Shown piece by piece: positions 1-6,017 of a stretch of 6,017 nt of DNA. Below the pieces are notes generated by a model. The model was not told the origin of the DNA. It did not search any database and saw only the letters and a program-made list of their open reading frames with translations. Origin of the DNA: Gammaproteobacteria bacterium (GTDB taxonomy: Bacteria; Pseudomonadota; Gammaproteobacteria; Arenicellales; Arenicellaceae); the NCBI GenBank assembly GCA_003485905.1, contig DNHK01000139.1, positions 1-6,017 of the forward strand. Direction: 5' to 3'. Numbering within the stretch: the stretch's first letter is position 1; each line of letters begins with the position of its first letter. Both the position numbers and the translations under genes were made by a program.

Positions 1-722
<722 letters not shown>

Positions 723-1184
723 ATGAATATTGACAAAATTGATAAGCAAATACTTCATCTTTTGCAACAGAATGCTCGTATAAATAATCTGGAGTTAGCA
801 CAGCAGGTGAATTTGTCACCTACACCTTGTGCTCGCCGGGTAAAACGATTGGAGCAGGCTGGAGTTATTAAGAAATATGTTACCGAATTAGACCCGGAGG
901 TTTTGGGACTAACGCTTACCGTGCTCACCAGTGTAACGATGGAAAGACACACGGCGGATCGTTTTGAAAAATTTGAACAGGAAATCGCACAATTACCTGA
1001 GGTAATGGAGTGTTATATCGTTACGGGTCAGGCATCGGACTTTTTAATTAAGGTGTTAGTACGTGATATGCGTCACTACGAAGAGTTTTTATTGTCTCGG
1101 TTAACTAAAATCGATGGGGTTAGCGGCGTGCATTCTAGTTTTGTTTTACGTCAACCTATAAATAAATCCCAGCTACCAATTTAG
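723..1184 (+). CDS. Lrp/AsnC-family transcriptional regulator
   Basis: This is a 153-residue DNA-binding protein of the leucine-responsive/AsnC (feast-famine) family, whose members sense amino acids and control amino-acid metabolism. The N-terminal winged helix-turn-helix covers about residues 3-52: IDKIDKQILHLLQ, then ELAQQVNLSPTPCARRVKRLEQAGVIKKY with the LSPTPC recognition-helix start typical of Lrp. A RAM (ligand-binding and oligomerisation) domain follows at about 65-142 and includes MECYIVTGQASDFLIKV around Gly102. The length fits the family (E. coli Lrp is 164). I chose the ATG at 723 because the family begins just before the IDxxD motif; TTG at 708 and GTG at 714 would add five or three residues, and neither has a clear ribosome binding site. 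It is divergent from leuA, so a role in branched-chain amino-acid control is a fair guess. It is Lrp-like rather than proven to be the global Lrp. Confidence 0.93.
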   Translation: MNIDKIDKQILHLLQQNARINNLELAQQVNLSPTPCARRVKRLEQAGVIKKYVTELDPEVLGLTLTVLTSVTMERHTADRFEKFEQEIAQLPEVMECYIVTGQASDFLIKVLVRDMRHYEEFLLSRLTKIDGVSGVHSSFVLRQPINKSQLPI

Positions 1185-1304
1185 CGAATCAACTTAGCGA
1201 CAAAAATTCTGAAGCCTATATAGGTTTGTTGAATATTTGAACTTTTCGGTTTCGATGCTATATTTGCCCGCGCTATTTTGTTTTTAGCTATCGGCTTTTA
1301 TTTT

Positions 1305-1330
1305 GCAGCCACGGGCTGTCTTTTATTTGT
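1305..1330 (+). terminator. Weak intrinsic terminator candidate after the Lrp-type regulator
   Basis: GCAGCC (1305-1310), loop ACG, and GGCTGT (1314-1319) make a 6-bp stem with one G-U pair, followed by CTTTTATTTGT. The short stem and interrupted T-tract make this a modest candidate. It lies about 120 nt after the regulator's stop codon and just ahead of the palindromes upstream of the hydrolase. Confidence 0.4.
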
Positions 1331-1336
1331 CGTAAA

Positions 1337-1352
1337 ATGCACACGTGTGCAT
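1337..1352. promoter_or_regulatory. Perfect 16-bp palindrome, candidate operator
   Basis: ATGCACACGTGTGCAT is an uninterrupted 16-bp perfect palindrome centred 60 bp upstream of the hydrolase start codon. Its GC-containing core stands out in an AT-rich gap. Size, symmetry and location fit a binding site for a dimeric regulator. The partial direct repeat GTGTG (1345-1349 and 1354-1358) lies over its right side. The binding protein is not identifiable from the sequence. Confidence 0.5.
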
Positions 1353-1404
1353 CGTGTGTGTTGGTAACACTATTTAGTACAACAATCTAATAGGGGAGTA
1401 ACTG

Positions 1405-3114
1405 GTGAATATTGGTAACTTTGGTTTAGTAATAAAGAATAGATTTTTCAATCAGGCAATTAGCAGTCTGTGTGCCGTTGTTTTATTGGTAGTAGCGGTT
1501 CCTTTAACTTCTCAGGCTCAATCTGATAATGCATCTCAGCCGGAATATGGGGTTATTTTTGAAAAAGATGTCCCTATCCGAACTCGAGATGGCGCAATAC
1601 TTCGAGCTGATGTGTACCGCCCTGACGTTGCGGGTGACCAAAAGTTTCCGGTTATGATGAGTCTGAGTCCGTACCAAAAAGCGATGGATCGAATATTGCC
1701 GCATCACTCGCCATTTACTCATGTCGAAAGACCTGAGCCTGACTATTGGACTGCGCGTGGTTATGTATTGGTGTTTGTAGATACTCGTGGTACTGGTTCT
1801 TCACCGGGTCAGGTAGACATCTGGTCAACACAAGAAGCCCGAGATTACTATGACGCGATCGAATGGTCTGCTGTGCAAGACTGGAGTACAGGTAAAGTCG
1901 GCTTAGTTGGCGTATCTTATTACGCCACTACCCAATGGTTCGTTGCGGGTCTACAGCCGCCATCTCTAACGACTATTGTGCCTTGGGAAGGTTGGGCAGA
2001 TACCTATCGGGATTCAGTTTTTCATGGTGGTGTGTTCAACCAAGGATTTTATGGACGTTGGTGGCTAGATGTCCGCGGTAAACAGCTGTTGGAGAATACT
2101 CGGGCAGATAACACTGCGGCCATGAGCGAAGACCTAATTTATAATTACATGGTTCATCATATGGATAGCGAATGGTGGGAACAAACTAAAGGAAGAGGTC
2201 AGTTCGATAAAATAGAGGTTCCTTTCTACAGTTCGGGGAACTGGGGTGGCTGGAATCACCATCTACGAGGTAACGTGGAGGCTTTTATGCTTTCGACGGC
2301 TGCTAATAAAAAGATGCAAATACACATCGGCGGCCATACTGATGCATTCTATTCCGATGAAGGTAAGACCGAATTGTTGCGTTGGTACGATTTCTGGCTG
2401 AAGGGTATCGATACCGGAATCATGGATGAGCCTCCAGTAAAACTTTGCATTCGCAGTAGTGTGAACGAGTGTGAGTGGCGATTTGAAGATGAATGGCCGC
2501 TGGAAAGAACTGAATATACGACTTATTACCTGAGCGGTGATTCAGCTGGTGTGGTTGGTGACTCTATTCATGATGTCAAACTAACTACTAGTAAACCTGA
2601 AAGCGAGCAGGAGCTGACCTATTCTGCCGGCCCTGAAGCTTATAATCGCGCGAATCAGGGGCTTCCAACTGTGAGTTTTGTCACTGAGCCGCTTGAGGAA
2701 GATGTCGAAGTGACTGGGCACATAAAGCTAGTCATGTGGGTCTCATCTGAGACTGATGATCTGGATGTATTCGCTTACATTCGAGATATGGCACCAGACG
2801 GAACCGTTGAAACCGCAACCCGTGGAATTCTACAGGCATCTCACCGTAAGCTAGACCCGGAAAAATCCACGCCTTACCGCCCGTATCACACACACGACGA
2901 AGAGCAAAAGCTAACACCAGGCGAAGTGGTTCCAATCGAAGTAGAGATTTGGGCAACAAGTATGATTTTTGAGGCAGGGCATCGTATCCGGCTGGATGTA
3001 AATGCTCATGATGGTCAGCATTACTTCGCAGCCTATAATCTTGAGAACAATACTATATATACTGGTGGTGACCGCGCCTCTTACGTGGTGCTTCCGATCA
3101 TTCCTTCGGAGTAG
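1405..3114 (+). CDS. Exported CocE/NonD-family alpha/beta hydrolase with PepX_C-like domain
   Basis: This 569-residue protein belongs to the CocE/NonD and X-Pro dipeptidyl-peptidase (S15) family of serine hydrolases, which cleave esters or amides; the substrate here is unknown. It starts at GTG behind a strong GGGGAG. A Sec signal peptide ends near residue 38 (hydrophobic stretch about 22-34, then SQA before QS), so it is exported. The hydrolase domain starts at VPIRTRDGAILRADVYRP (56-73). SPY with Tyr90 matches the oxyanion-hole tyrosine region of CocE, VDTRGTGSSPG lies at about 125-135, and the nucleophile elbow GVSYYA has Ser171. His311 in GGHTDAF is the likely catalytic histidine. The usual acid motif (GGWYD-like) is replaced by SGNWGGWNHHLRGN (277-290), with no Asp at the expected place. 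The jelly-roll PepX_C-like domain covers about 340-565. A lectin-like gene follows after 31 nt, probably in the same operon. The family is secure; the activity is not. Confidence 0.92.
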   Translation: MNIGNFGLVIKNRFFNQAISSLCAVVLLVVAVPLTSQAQSDNASQPEYGVIFEKDVPIRTRDGAILRADVYRPDVAGDQKFPVMMSLSPYQKAMDRILPHHSPFTHVERPEPDYWTARGYVLVFVDTRGTGSSPGQVDIWSTQEARDYYDAIEWSAVQDWSTGKVGLVGVSYYATTQWFVAGLQPPSLTTIVPWEGWADTYRDSVFHGGVFNQGFYGRWWLDVRGKQLLENTRADNTAAMSEDLIYNYMVHHMDSEWWEQTKGRGQFDKIEVPFYSSGNWGGWNHHLRGNVEAFMLSTAANKKMQIHIGGHTDAFYSDEGKTELLRWYDFWLKGIDTGIMDEPPVKLCIRSSVNECEWRFEDEWPLERTEYTTYYLSGDSAGVVGDSIHDVKLTTSKPESEQELTYSAGPEAYNRANQGLPTVSFVTEPLEEDVEVTGHIKLVMWVSSETDDLDVFAYIRDMAPDGTVETATRGILQASHRKLDPEKSTPYRPYHTHDEEQKLTPGEVVPIEVEIWATSMIFEAGHRIRLDVNAHDGQHYFAAYNLENNTIYTGGDRASYVVLPIIPSE

Positions 3115-3145
3115 TTTTGAATAAGTTATTTCACGAGGAATATAT

Positions 3146-3843
3146 ATGAAGGCAACAAATCGTTTACTTTCGATAGCAGCACTAACTGTGCTGCTATCGA
3201 CTGAAGTTTATGCGCAGACCGAGAGCGAGGAACCGATGACGTTTTTCGTGACTAGTGAGACACATAGCGGAGATCTTGGTGGATTAGAAGGCGCGGATGC
3301 AATTTGTCAGCGCTTGGCTACCGAGGTTGATGCTGGTGATTATACTTGGCGAGCTTATCTTAGTACCCACGGGATGCCAGTCGTTCACGGTGCGGTTTTC
3401 CAGCAGTGAATGCGAGGGATCGTATTGGCAATGGGCCTTGGTATAACGCTAAAGGAGTATTAATTGCAGCAAGTCTTGCCGATCTTCATGGAGATATTCA
3501 GCGCGATTCCAATCTAATTTATCGTGAGACGGCTTTGACTGAAAAGGGAGAGCTAGTGAATGGGCGAGTTCGCCCAGAGGGGACCAATAATGAACACGAT
3601 ATACTTACTGGTTCTGATAGTCATGGTCGCGCTTATTCCGCGGGAGCTTCACGGAACAATAATTACACTTGTGATAACTGGACTAACGGAAGTGCTGAAG
3701 GAAGTGCCATGATCGGGCATCACGACCGAGTAAGTTCATGGAATACATCATGGAATTCTTCGCACGCTACCAACGGTTGTTCATTGGAGAAACTCAATGA
3801 ATCTGGTGGAGCGGGGCGGTTTTATTGCTTTGCGGAGGACTGA
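3146..3843 (+). pseudogene. Secreted C-type-lectin/endostatin-like protein, frameshifted
   Basis: Two overlapping reading frames together encode one protein of about 232 residues. The first (3146-3409) starts at ATG behind GAGGAA (3135-3140) and has a signal peptide ending VYA at about residue 23, then MTFFVTS, GDLGGLEGADAICQRLA and TWRAYLST, before an abrupt stop. The second (from about 3406 in the -1 frame, to 3843) continues with NARDRIGNGPWYNAKGV, TALTEKGELVNG, HDILTGSDSHGRA, NYTCDNW, SAMIGHHDR and FYCFAED. The order of these blocks matches bacterial secreted proteins that I recall as lectin-like and related to the DUF1554/endostatin fold. Four cysteines (Cys54 of the first part; Cys89, Cys124 and Cys141 of the second) fit the two disulfides of a C-type-lectin-like fold. 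The second part has no ribosome binding site. One base added in GGG (3371-3373) or in TTTT (3396-3399) would join the frames. This may be a real mutation, a sequencing error or, less likely, programmed frameshifting. The ligand is unknown. Confidence 0.75.
3170..3200 (+). repeat. Perfect 13-bp inverted repeat inside signal-peptide codons
   Basis: TCGATAGCAGCAC (3170-3182), loop TAACT, and GTGCTGCTATCGA (3188-3200) form a perfect 13-bp hairpin starting 24 nt after the A of the lectin-like start codon. No T-tract follows, so it is not a normal terminator. In mRNA it would be very stable and close enough to the start to affect early translation or transcript stability. Confidence 0.8.
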
Positions 3844-3886
3844 TTTCTTCCGGTTGTAGCGCGCGCTTTCAGTCTTGGTTCTAGAA

Positions 3887-3925
3887 TTCAGTTGCAGGCT
3901 AAACCACTAACTACCAGCAACTGAA
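3887..3925. repeat. 9-bp inverted repeat with 21-nt loop
   Basis: TTCAGTTGC (3887-3895) and GCAACTGAA (3917-3925) are perfect complements separated by 21 nt. No T-tract follows on either strand. It lies 14 nt before the stronger hairpin at 3940-3971, so the two could fold as adjacent stem-loops in a transcript of either strand. Confidence 0.6.
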
Positions 3926-3939
3926 ATTTACTGTAACTA

Positions 3940-3971
3940 AGTGCCGCCACTCCTTTTGGGGTGACGGCACT
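3940..3971. terminator. Strong 14-pair hairpin in convergent gap, possible bidirectional terminator
   Basis: AGTGCCG (3940-3946) pairs perfectly with CGGCACT (3965-3971). After a C/A mismatch, CACTCC (3948-3953) pairs with GGGGTG (3958-3963) with one G-U pair, around a TTTT loop. Its position between convergent genes suggests transcription termination or 3'-end protection. Neither side has a good T-tract (ACTTCCC follows on plus, TAGTTACAG on minus), so classical intrinsic termination is uncertain. Confidence 0.5.
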
Positions 3972-4059
3972 ACTTCCCTGGGTGCTTCTATAAATTTTAT
4001 TAGCAAGGCTTGCTTTTGTGGCGTGCGCTTGGCCGTTTATCTCAATTTTATCGATTACC

Positions 4060-4509
4060 TTATTGCCAGCCCACGATATCGTAGCCTTTGTCACGCAAGC
4101 ATTTTTGTGTGAAGTTTCTAAACACAGGATTTGTTCGGTTTGAGGCTAATACTCCTCGAACTGCACCGCCTGCTGCTCCCGCAGCCGCGCCAGCGAGCAG
4201 ATGTTCTCCAAAATCGCCTCGTACAATTCCCCAGGCACCCGCTGAAGCTGCACCAACAGCCGCTGAAGAGGCTGATTTCTCTAATATTCTTCCATCTGCA
4301 GTTGTTTTGACCCCCGCACTACTCGCCATTTGCATGCACTGATCTATATCTGCATGCGCCTCCGCTTCGCCAACGGTTTGATATTTAGCATTCGGGTATA
4401 AGATTGGCTGACTGGCTGGCGTGCTGCAGCCTGCAATCAAGACAGCGGTTAACGCCATTAGTGTTAGATATGAACCTCGGGACAATCTCGAACAGGGTGA
4501 AGTACTCAT
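4060..4509 (-). CDS. Glycine-zipper outer-membrane-type lipoprotein
   Basis: This is a 149-residue lipoprotein of unknown function. From the ATG at 4509 it has a lipoprotein signal peptide (MSTSPCSRLSRGSY, a hydrophobic stretch at 15-26, lipobox I-A-G-C with Cys28). Ser29 after the cysteine fits sorting to the outer membrane. The mature part holds AKYQTVGEAEAHADIDQCMQMA, a Gly/Ala-rich segment at about 72-111 (AVGAASAGAWGIVRGD, then AGAAAGAAGGAVRG) that looks like two glycine-zipper hairpin segments able to associate with membrane, and a C-terminus PVFRNFTQKCLRDKGYDIVGWQ. Two cysteines (58 and 127) may form a disulfide. Such small proteins are widespread in proteobacteria as glycine-zipper family proteins. 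An alternative ATG at 4539 would add ten residues (MVFIVERIII) and give a poor signal peptide, so I prefer 4509. TAGAAT at 4545-4540 is a likely -10 box. It appears to be a single-gene unit. Confidence 0.85.
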   Translation of the reverse strand: MSTSPCSRLSRGSYLTLMALTAVLIAGCSTPASQPILYPNAKYQTVGEAEAHADIDQCMQMASSAGVKTTADGRILEKSASSAAVGAASAGAWGIVRGDFGEHLLAGAAAGAAGGAVRGVLASNRTNPVFRNFTQKCLRDKGYDIVGWQ

Positions 4510-4545
4510 AATTATTATCCGCTCAACAATAAAAACCATATTCTA
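4510..4545 (-). promoter_or_regulatory. Lipoprotein promoter with lac-operator-like sequence
   Basis: On the minus strand TAGAAT (4545-4540) is a good -10 box; AGTTGT about 17 nt further upstream is a poor -35. Between it and the start codon, 4530-4510 reads ATTGTTGAGCGG followed by ATAATAATT, which contains the 10-mer GAGCGGATAA of the E. coli lac operator O1 with similar flanks, but with one extra T in the left half. The predicted transcription start near 4533 would put this element at about +4 to +24. No lacI-type gene is present here, so regulation by such a protein is only a guess. Confidence 0.4.
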
Positions 4546-4640
4546 TGCTGTAAGCCTGAACAACAACTGAACGACTAATTTGTCTGTCGTAGTTAGTTAC
4601 ATGAAGGAGAGGAGTGGGGGGTGTGTAAAGCTGTGCGGTG

Positions 4641-4687
4641 TTAAAAAGCGAACAGCCTCTGCTCAATTGAGTTCGAGGCTGGTCGCT
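4641..4687 (-). terminator. Intrinsic terminator of the DUF6152-like gene
   Basis: Read on the minus strand, AGCGA (4687-4683), a single mismatch and CAGCCTC (4681-4675) pair with GAGGCTG (4659-4653) and TCGCT (4651-4647), giving 12 pairs with one mismatch, followed directly by a run of T (TTTTT through 4643) and AAC. The 15-nt loop contains the palindrome CTCAATTGAG, which may fold further. It lies 60 nt after the stop codon of the upstream minus-strand gene, separating it from the lipoprotein gene. Confidence 0.8.
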
Positions 4688-4746
4688 GAACTAATAGCGT
4701 ATTGAGAAAAAATTGAACGCGTTACTCCAAGTTTAGTCGTGTCGAC

Positions 4747-5796
4747 TTAATTTGAATTAGCGAGCAGCGGTAACTGGCATTCGGTTTCTGCAAACTGATA
4801 GTCATTGGTTAAAAGTTTTCGCCAACCTGTAGTCCAAGGTGCGGATAAGTGCCCTGGATCGGTGAACGTTATTTGTAGTTCTAAAGCGGCATGTTCGGAA
4901 TCATCTGCTCGGCTATATCTTTCCTCAATAGTCGTCTGATCACTGAGAGCATTTCCTTGCGGACTAGTGAGGCCAGCAAGCAATTGAGTTGTTTTGACTA
5001 CCAATGTGTCGCCGTCATAGTGTGCAGTAGAGTGCCCGGAAAGTGAGTGTTCATCGTTAGCGGCCGCACGCCCATCTAAATAGATCAACTTTTGGCTACC
5101 GTCACCTTCTTGTTCAATCAGTACATAATCATCTTTTTGTGTGACTCGCACCGATTGATTGTTTCCGACAACTCTCGGGTAGCCACGGGTGGCGCACTCT
5201 GTAAAGGCCGTATCGTCTGTGGCTGGATCAAATGAGTCTTGTAGTGCCTGGCCAACTTCATTGAATTGAGGATTTACTCTTGGTCCACCCGCACCTGGTG
5301 CTACCGCAAGCCAAGTGCCAGTAAGATTTGGACGGCCATCTTCTAGGGTTAACGCTGGAATGGATAGGTCTGGGGTCTGATCCGGTTTCGGGCCTTCAAG
5401 TATTCGCACAAGGGAGCCGTCCGTAGGATTTAATTCTAGTAACTTTCCACCTTCAATATCGCCGCGTTCAATCAATATCATTGGACGGCCAAGACGCGAT
5501 GCTCTACCGACGAGCCGGACGAATTGACCTTCTTTTAACATTTCCTCCGTCCAACCCCAACGGCGAAAACCGGCGACGGCTGGGGCGGTGGCTACCCATT
5601 CCTTCTCTGCACCGTCTTCACCGGTAACGGCTAGCCGGATTGTAATATGAGGATTCCGAAAGCTGAATTCCTTAACATAACCTTCAATTTCAGTCGTTTG
5701 GGAAGTATCGAACGTAGCAGCAGCAGCGTGATGAGCCTGCGCAGGGGATATTGTTGTTAGCAACATTAGAACGGGTAGGATTAAGTGATATTTCAT
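4747..5796 (-). CDS. Exported two-domain protein with DUF6152-like N-terminus
   Basis: This 349-residue exported protein has no known function. A Sec signal peptide ends PAQA (residue 21), so the mature protein starts HHAAAATFD. The following TTEIEGYVKEFSFRNPHITIRL (about 34-55) and the remainder to about 115 resemble DUF6152, a family of small exported proteins that begin with a His-His motif and carry a conserved NPH. A second region from about 154 starts GRPNLTGTW and includes CATRGYPR (201-208), YVLIEQEGDGSQKLIYLDGR, SGHSTAHYDGDTLVVKTT (253-270) and DPGHLSAPWT (313-322). I have seen this arrangement in exported proteins of marine proteobacteria, but cannot name a tested role. The paired histidines might bind metal, which is speculation. 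The start at 5796 is preceded only by a weak GAGAA-type site. The 3' end has a good terminator. The upstream neighbour on the same strand ends in a related sequence, so the two are likely tandem paralogs, possibly co-transcribed. Confidence 0.85.
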   Translation of the reverse strand: MKYHLILPVLMLLTTISPAQAHHAAAATFDTSQTTEIEGYVKEFSFRNPHITIRLAVTGEDGAEKEWVATAPAVAGFRRWGWTEEMLKEGQFVRLVGRASRLGRPMILIERGDIEGGKLLELNPTDGSLVRILEGPKPDQTPDLSIPALTLEDGRPNLTGTWLAVAPGAGGPRVNPQFNEVGQALQDSFDPATDDTAFTECATRGYPRVVGNNQSVRVTQKDDYVLIEQEGDGSQKLIYLDGRAAANDEHSLSGHSTAHYDGDTLVVKTTQLLAGLTSPQGNALSDQTTIEERYSRADDSEHAALELQITFTDPGHLSAPWTTGWRKLLTNDYQFAETECQLPLLANSN

Positions 5797-5897
5797 TATT
5801 TTTTCTCAGGAGTTAATCGTTACGACGATAGTGATATCCGTTGTGAAATAGTAGTGTTTATTCAAGCTATAGAATTAGTTTGAGGTACGCTTAATAC
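5797..5897 (-). other. Gap between the two related minus-strand genes
   Basis: This 101-nt gap contains no clear terminator for the upstream gene and no confident promoter. TTGAAT is present on the minus strand, but no well-spaced -10 accompanies it. Read-through from the upstream paralog is therefore possible. Confidence 0.35.
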
Positions 5898-6017
5898 CTA
5901 ATTAGTTAATGGTTTCTCGCATTCAACTTTAATAAATTCATAGTCGTTCTCAGCGTACTTGCTCCAACTAATAGTCCACGGAGTGAGTAAGTACCCTAGA
6001 TCAGTAGCCACCAAATC
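5898..6017 (-). CDS. C-terminal end of a paralog of the DUF6152-like protein (runs off right edge)
   Basis: The minus strand is open for 39 codons from the right edge to a TAG stop at 5900-5898. The translation includes DLGYLLTPWTISWSKYAE, then NDYEFIKVECEKPLTN. It aligns without gaps for most of its length with the last 42 residues of the neighbouring protein, TDPGHLSAPWTTGWRKLL and NDYQFAETECQLPLLANSN, sharing TD, G, L, PWT, W, K, NDY, F, EC and PL. It is therefore the 3' end of a related gene lying in the same direction 101 nt upstream, and the pair probably arose by tandem duplication. Whether it also has the His-His DUF6152-like N-terminus cannot be seen. The function is unknown. Confidence 0.85.
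   Translation of the reverse strand, partial: DLVATDLGYLLTPWTISWSKYAENDYEFIKVECEKPLTN

Larger units (their letters stand above)
1185..1404 (+). promoter_or_regulatory. Gap and upstream region of the CocE-like hydrolase gene
   Basis: This 220-nt gap holds no gene that I can support. From left to right it contains a 10-bp palindrome CCTATATAGG (1215-1224) of unknown role, a terminator-like hairpin (1305-1330), the 16-bp palindrome (1337-1352), a 13-bp inverted repeat GTGTT-GGT-AACAC (1358-1370), and a strong Shine-Dalgarno GGGGAG at 1393-1398, six bases before the GTG start at 1405. TATTTA at 1371-1376 could act as a -10, but no matching -35 is seen. This would suit a promoter that needs an activator, and the palindromes lie where such a protein could bind. 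Confidence 0.5.
3844..4059. other. Convergent intergenic gap with strong inverted repeats
   Basis: This 216-nt gap separates the plus-strand lectin-like gene from the minus-strand lipoprotein gene. It carries the two inverted repeats listed separately (3887-3925 and 3940-3971) and a small hairpin AGCAA-GGC-TTGCT (4002-4014) followed by TTT on the plus strand, which could act as a weak terminator. The minus-strand open frame across it reads through the hairpins and looks like chance coding. No gene can be supported here. Confidence 0.5.

Noticed and set aside
755..952. Minus-strand open frame inside the Lrp-type regulator
   Set aside because: It lies wholly opposite conserved helix-turn-helix codons and shows no family features of its own.
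1504..1722. Minus-strand open frame inside the hydrolase gene (a similar one lies at 2732-2959)
   Set aside because: Both are shadows of the strongly supported hydrolase coding sequence.
3406..3843. Independent gene starting at GTG 3406
   Set aside because: There is no ribosome binding site or signal peptide, and the sequence continues the fold begun in 3146-3409, so a frame break in one gene explains it better.
3880..3975. Integron attC recombination site
   Set aside because: A lone gene followed by imperfect palindromes prompted the idea, but I could not find the paired RYYYAAC and GTTRRRY core sites at the ends.
3888..4094. Minus-strand 68-codon open frame in the convergent gap
   Set aside because: It overlaps the end of the lipoprotein gene and reads through both inverted repeats; composition and lack of motifs suggest chance.
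4088..4342. Plus-strand Ala/Pro-rich open frame
   Set aside because: It is the complement of the Gly/Ala-rich lipoprotein segment, which explains its composition.
4601..4705. Small plus-strand open frame of 34 codons with a run of six G
   Set aside because: It has no ribosome binding site and overlaps the minus-strand terminator; no protein features are visible.

Overview
The window looks like chromosomal DNA of a Gram-negative bacterium, most likely a free-living, perhaps marine, gammaproteobacterium. This is inferred from the Lrp-type regulator, the long-form leuA, several Sec-type signal peptides, an outer-membrane-type lipoprotein and moderate base composition. No rRNA, tRNA, CRISPR array, transposase or phage gene was seen.

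Layout, left to right. (1) Positions 1-585, minus strand: the N-terminal 195 residues of 2-isopropylmalate synthase (leuA), running off the left edge. (2) 586-722: a divergent, AT-rich regulatory region with nested palindromes. (3) 723-1184, plus strand: an Lrp/AsnC-family regulator. (4) 1185-1404: a gap with a weak terminator-like hairpin, a perfect 16-bp palindrome and a second small inverted repeat just ahead of the next gene. (5) 1405-3114, plus strand: an exported CocE/NonD-type alpha/beta hydrolase with a C-terminal PepX_C-like domain. (6) 3146-3843, plus strand, 31 nt downstream and probably in the same operon: a secreted C-type-lectin/endostatin-like protein whose reading frame is broken near 3371-3405. 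(7) 3844-4059: a convergent gap with two strong inverted repeats. (8) 4060-4509, minus strand: a glycine-zipper lipoprotein. (9) 4747-5796, minus strand: an exported two-domain protein with a DUF6152-like N-terminus, followed by a good intrinsic terminator at 4641-4687. (10) 5898-6017, minus strand: the last 39 codons of a second protein whose C-terminus resembles that of gene 9, so the two are tandem paralogs.

How it fits together. The left part pairs a leucine-biosynthesis gene with a divergent Lrp-type regulator, which suggests local amino-acid-responsive control. The remainder is dominated by exported proteins: a periplasmic or secreted hydrolase, a lectin-like protein, a lipoprotein and two paralogous exported proteins. 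No defence system, biosynthetic cluster or clear mobile element is present. The points most worth a second look are the frameshifted lectin-like gene and the perfect 13-bp hairpin in its signal-peptide codons, the 16-bp palindrome before the hydrolase, a lac-operator-like sequence before the lipoprotein, and the tandem DUF6152-like pair.
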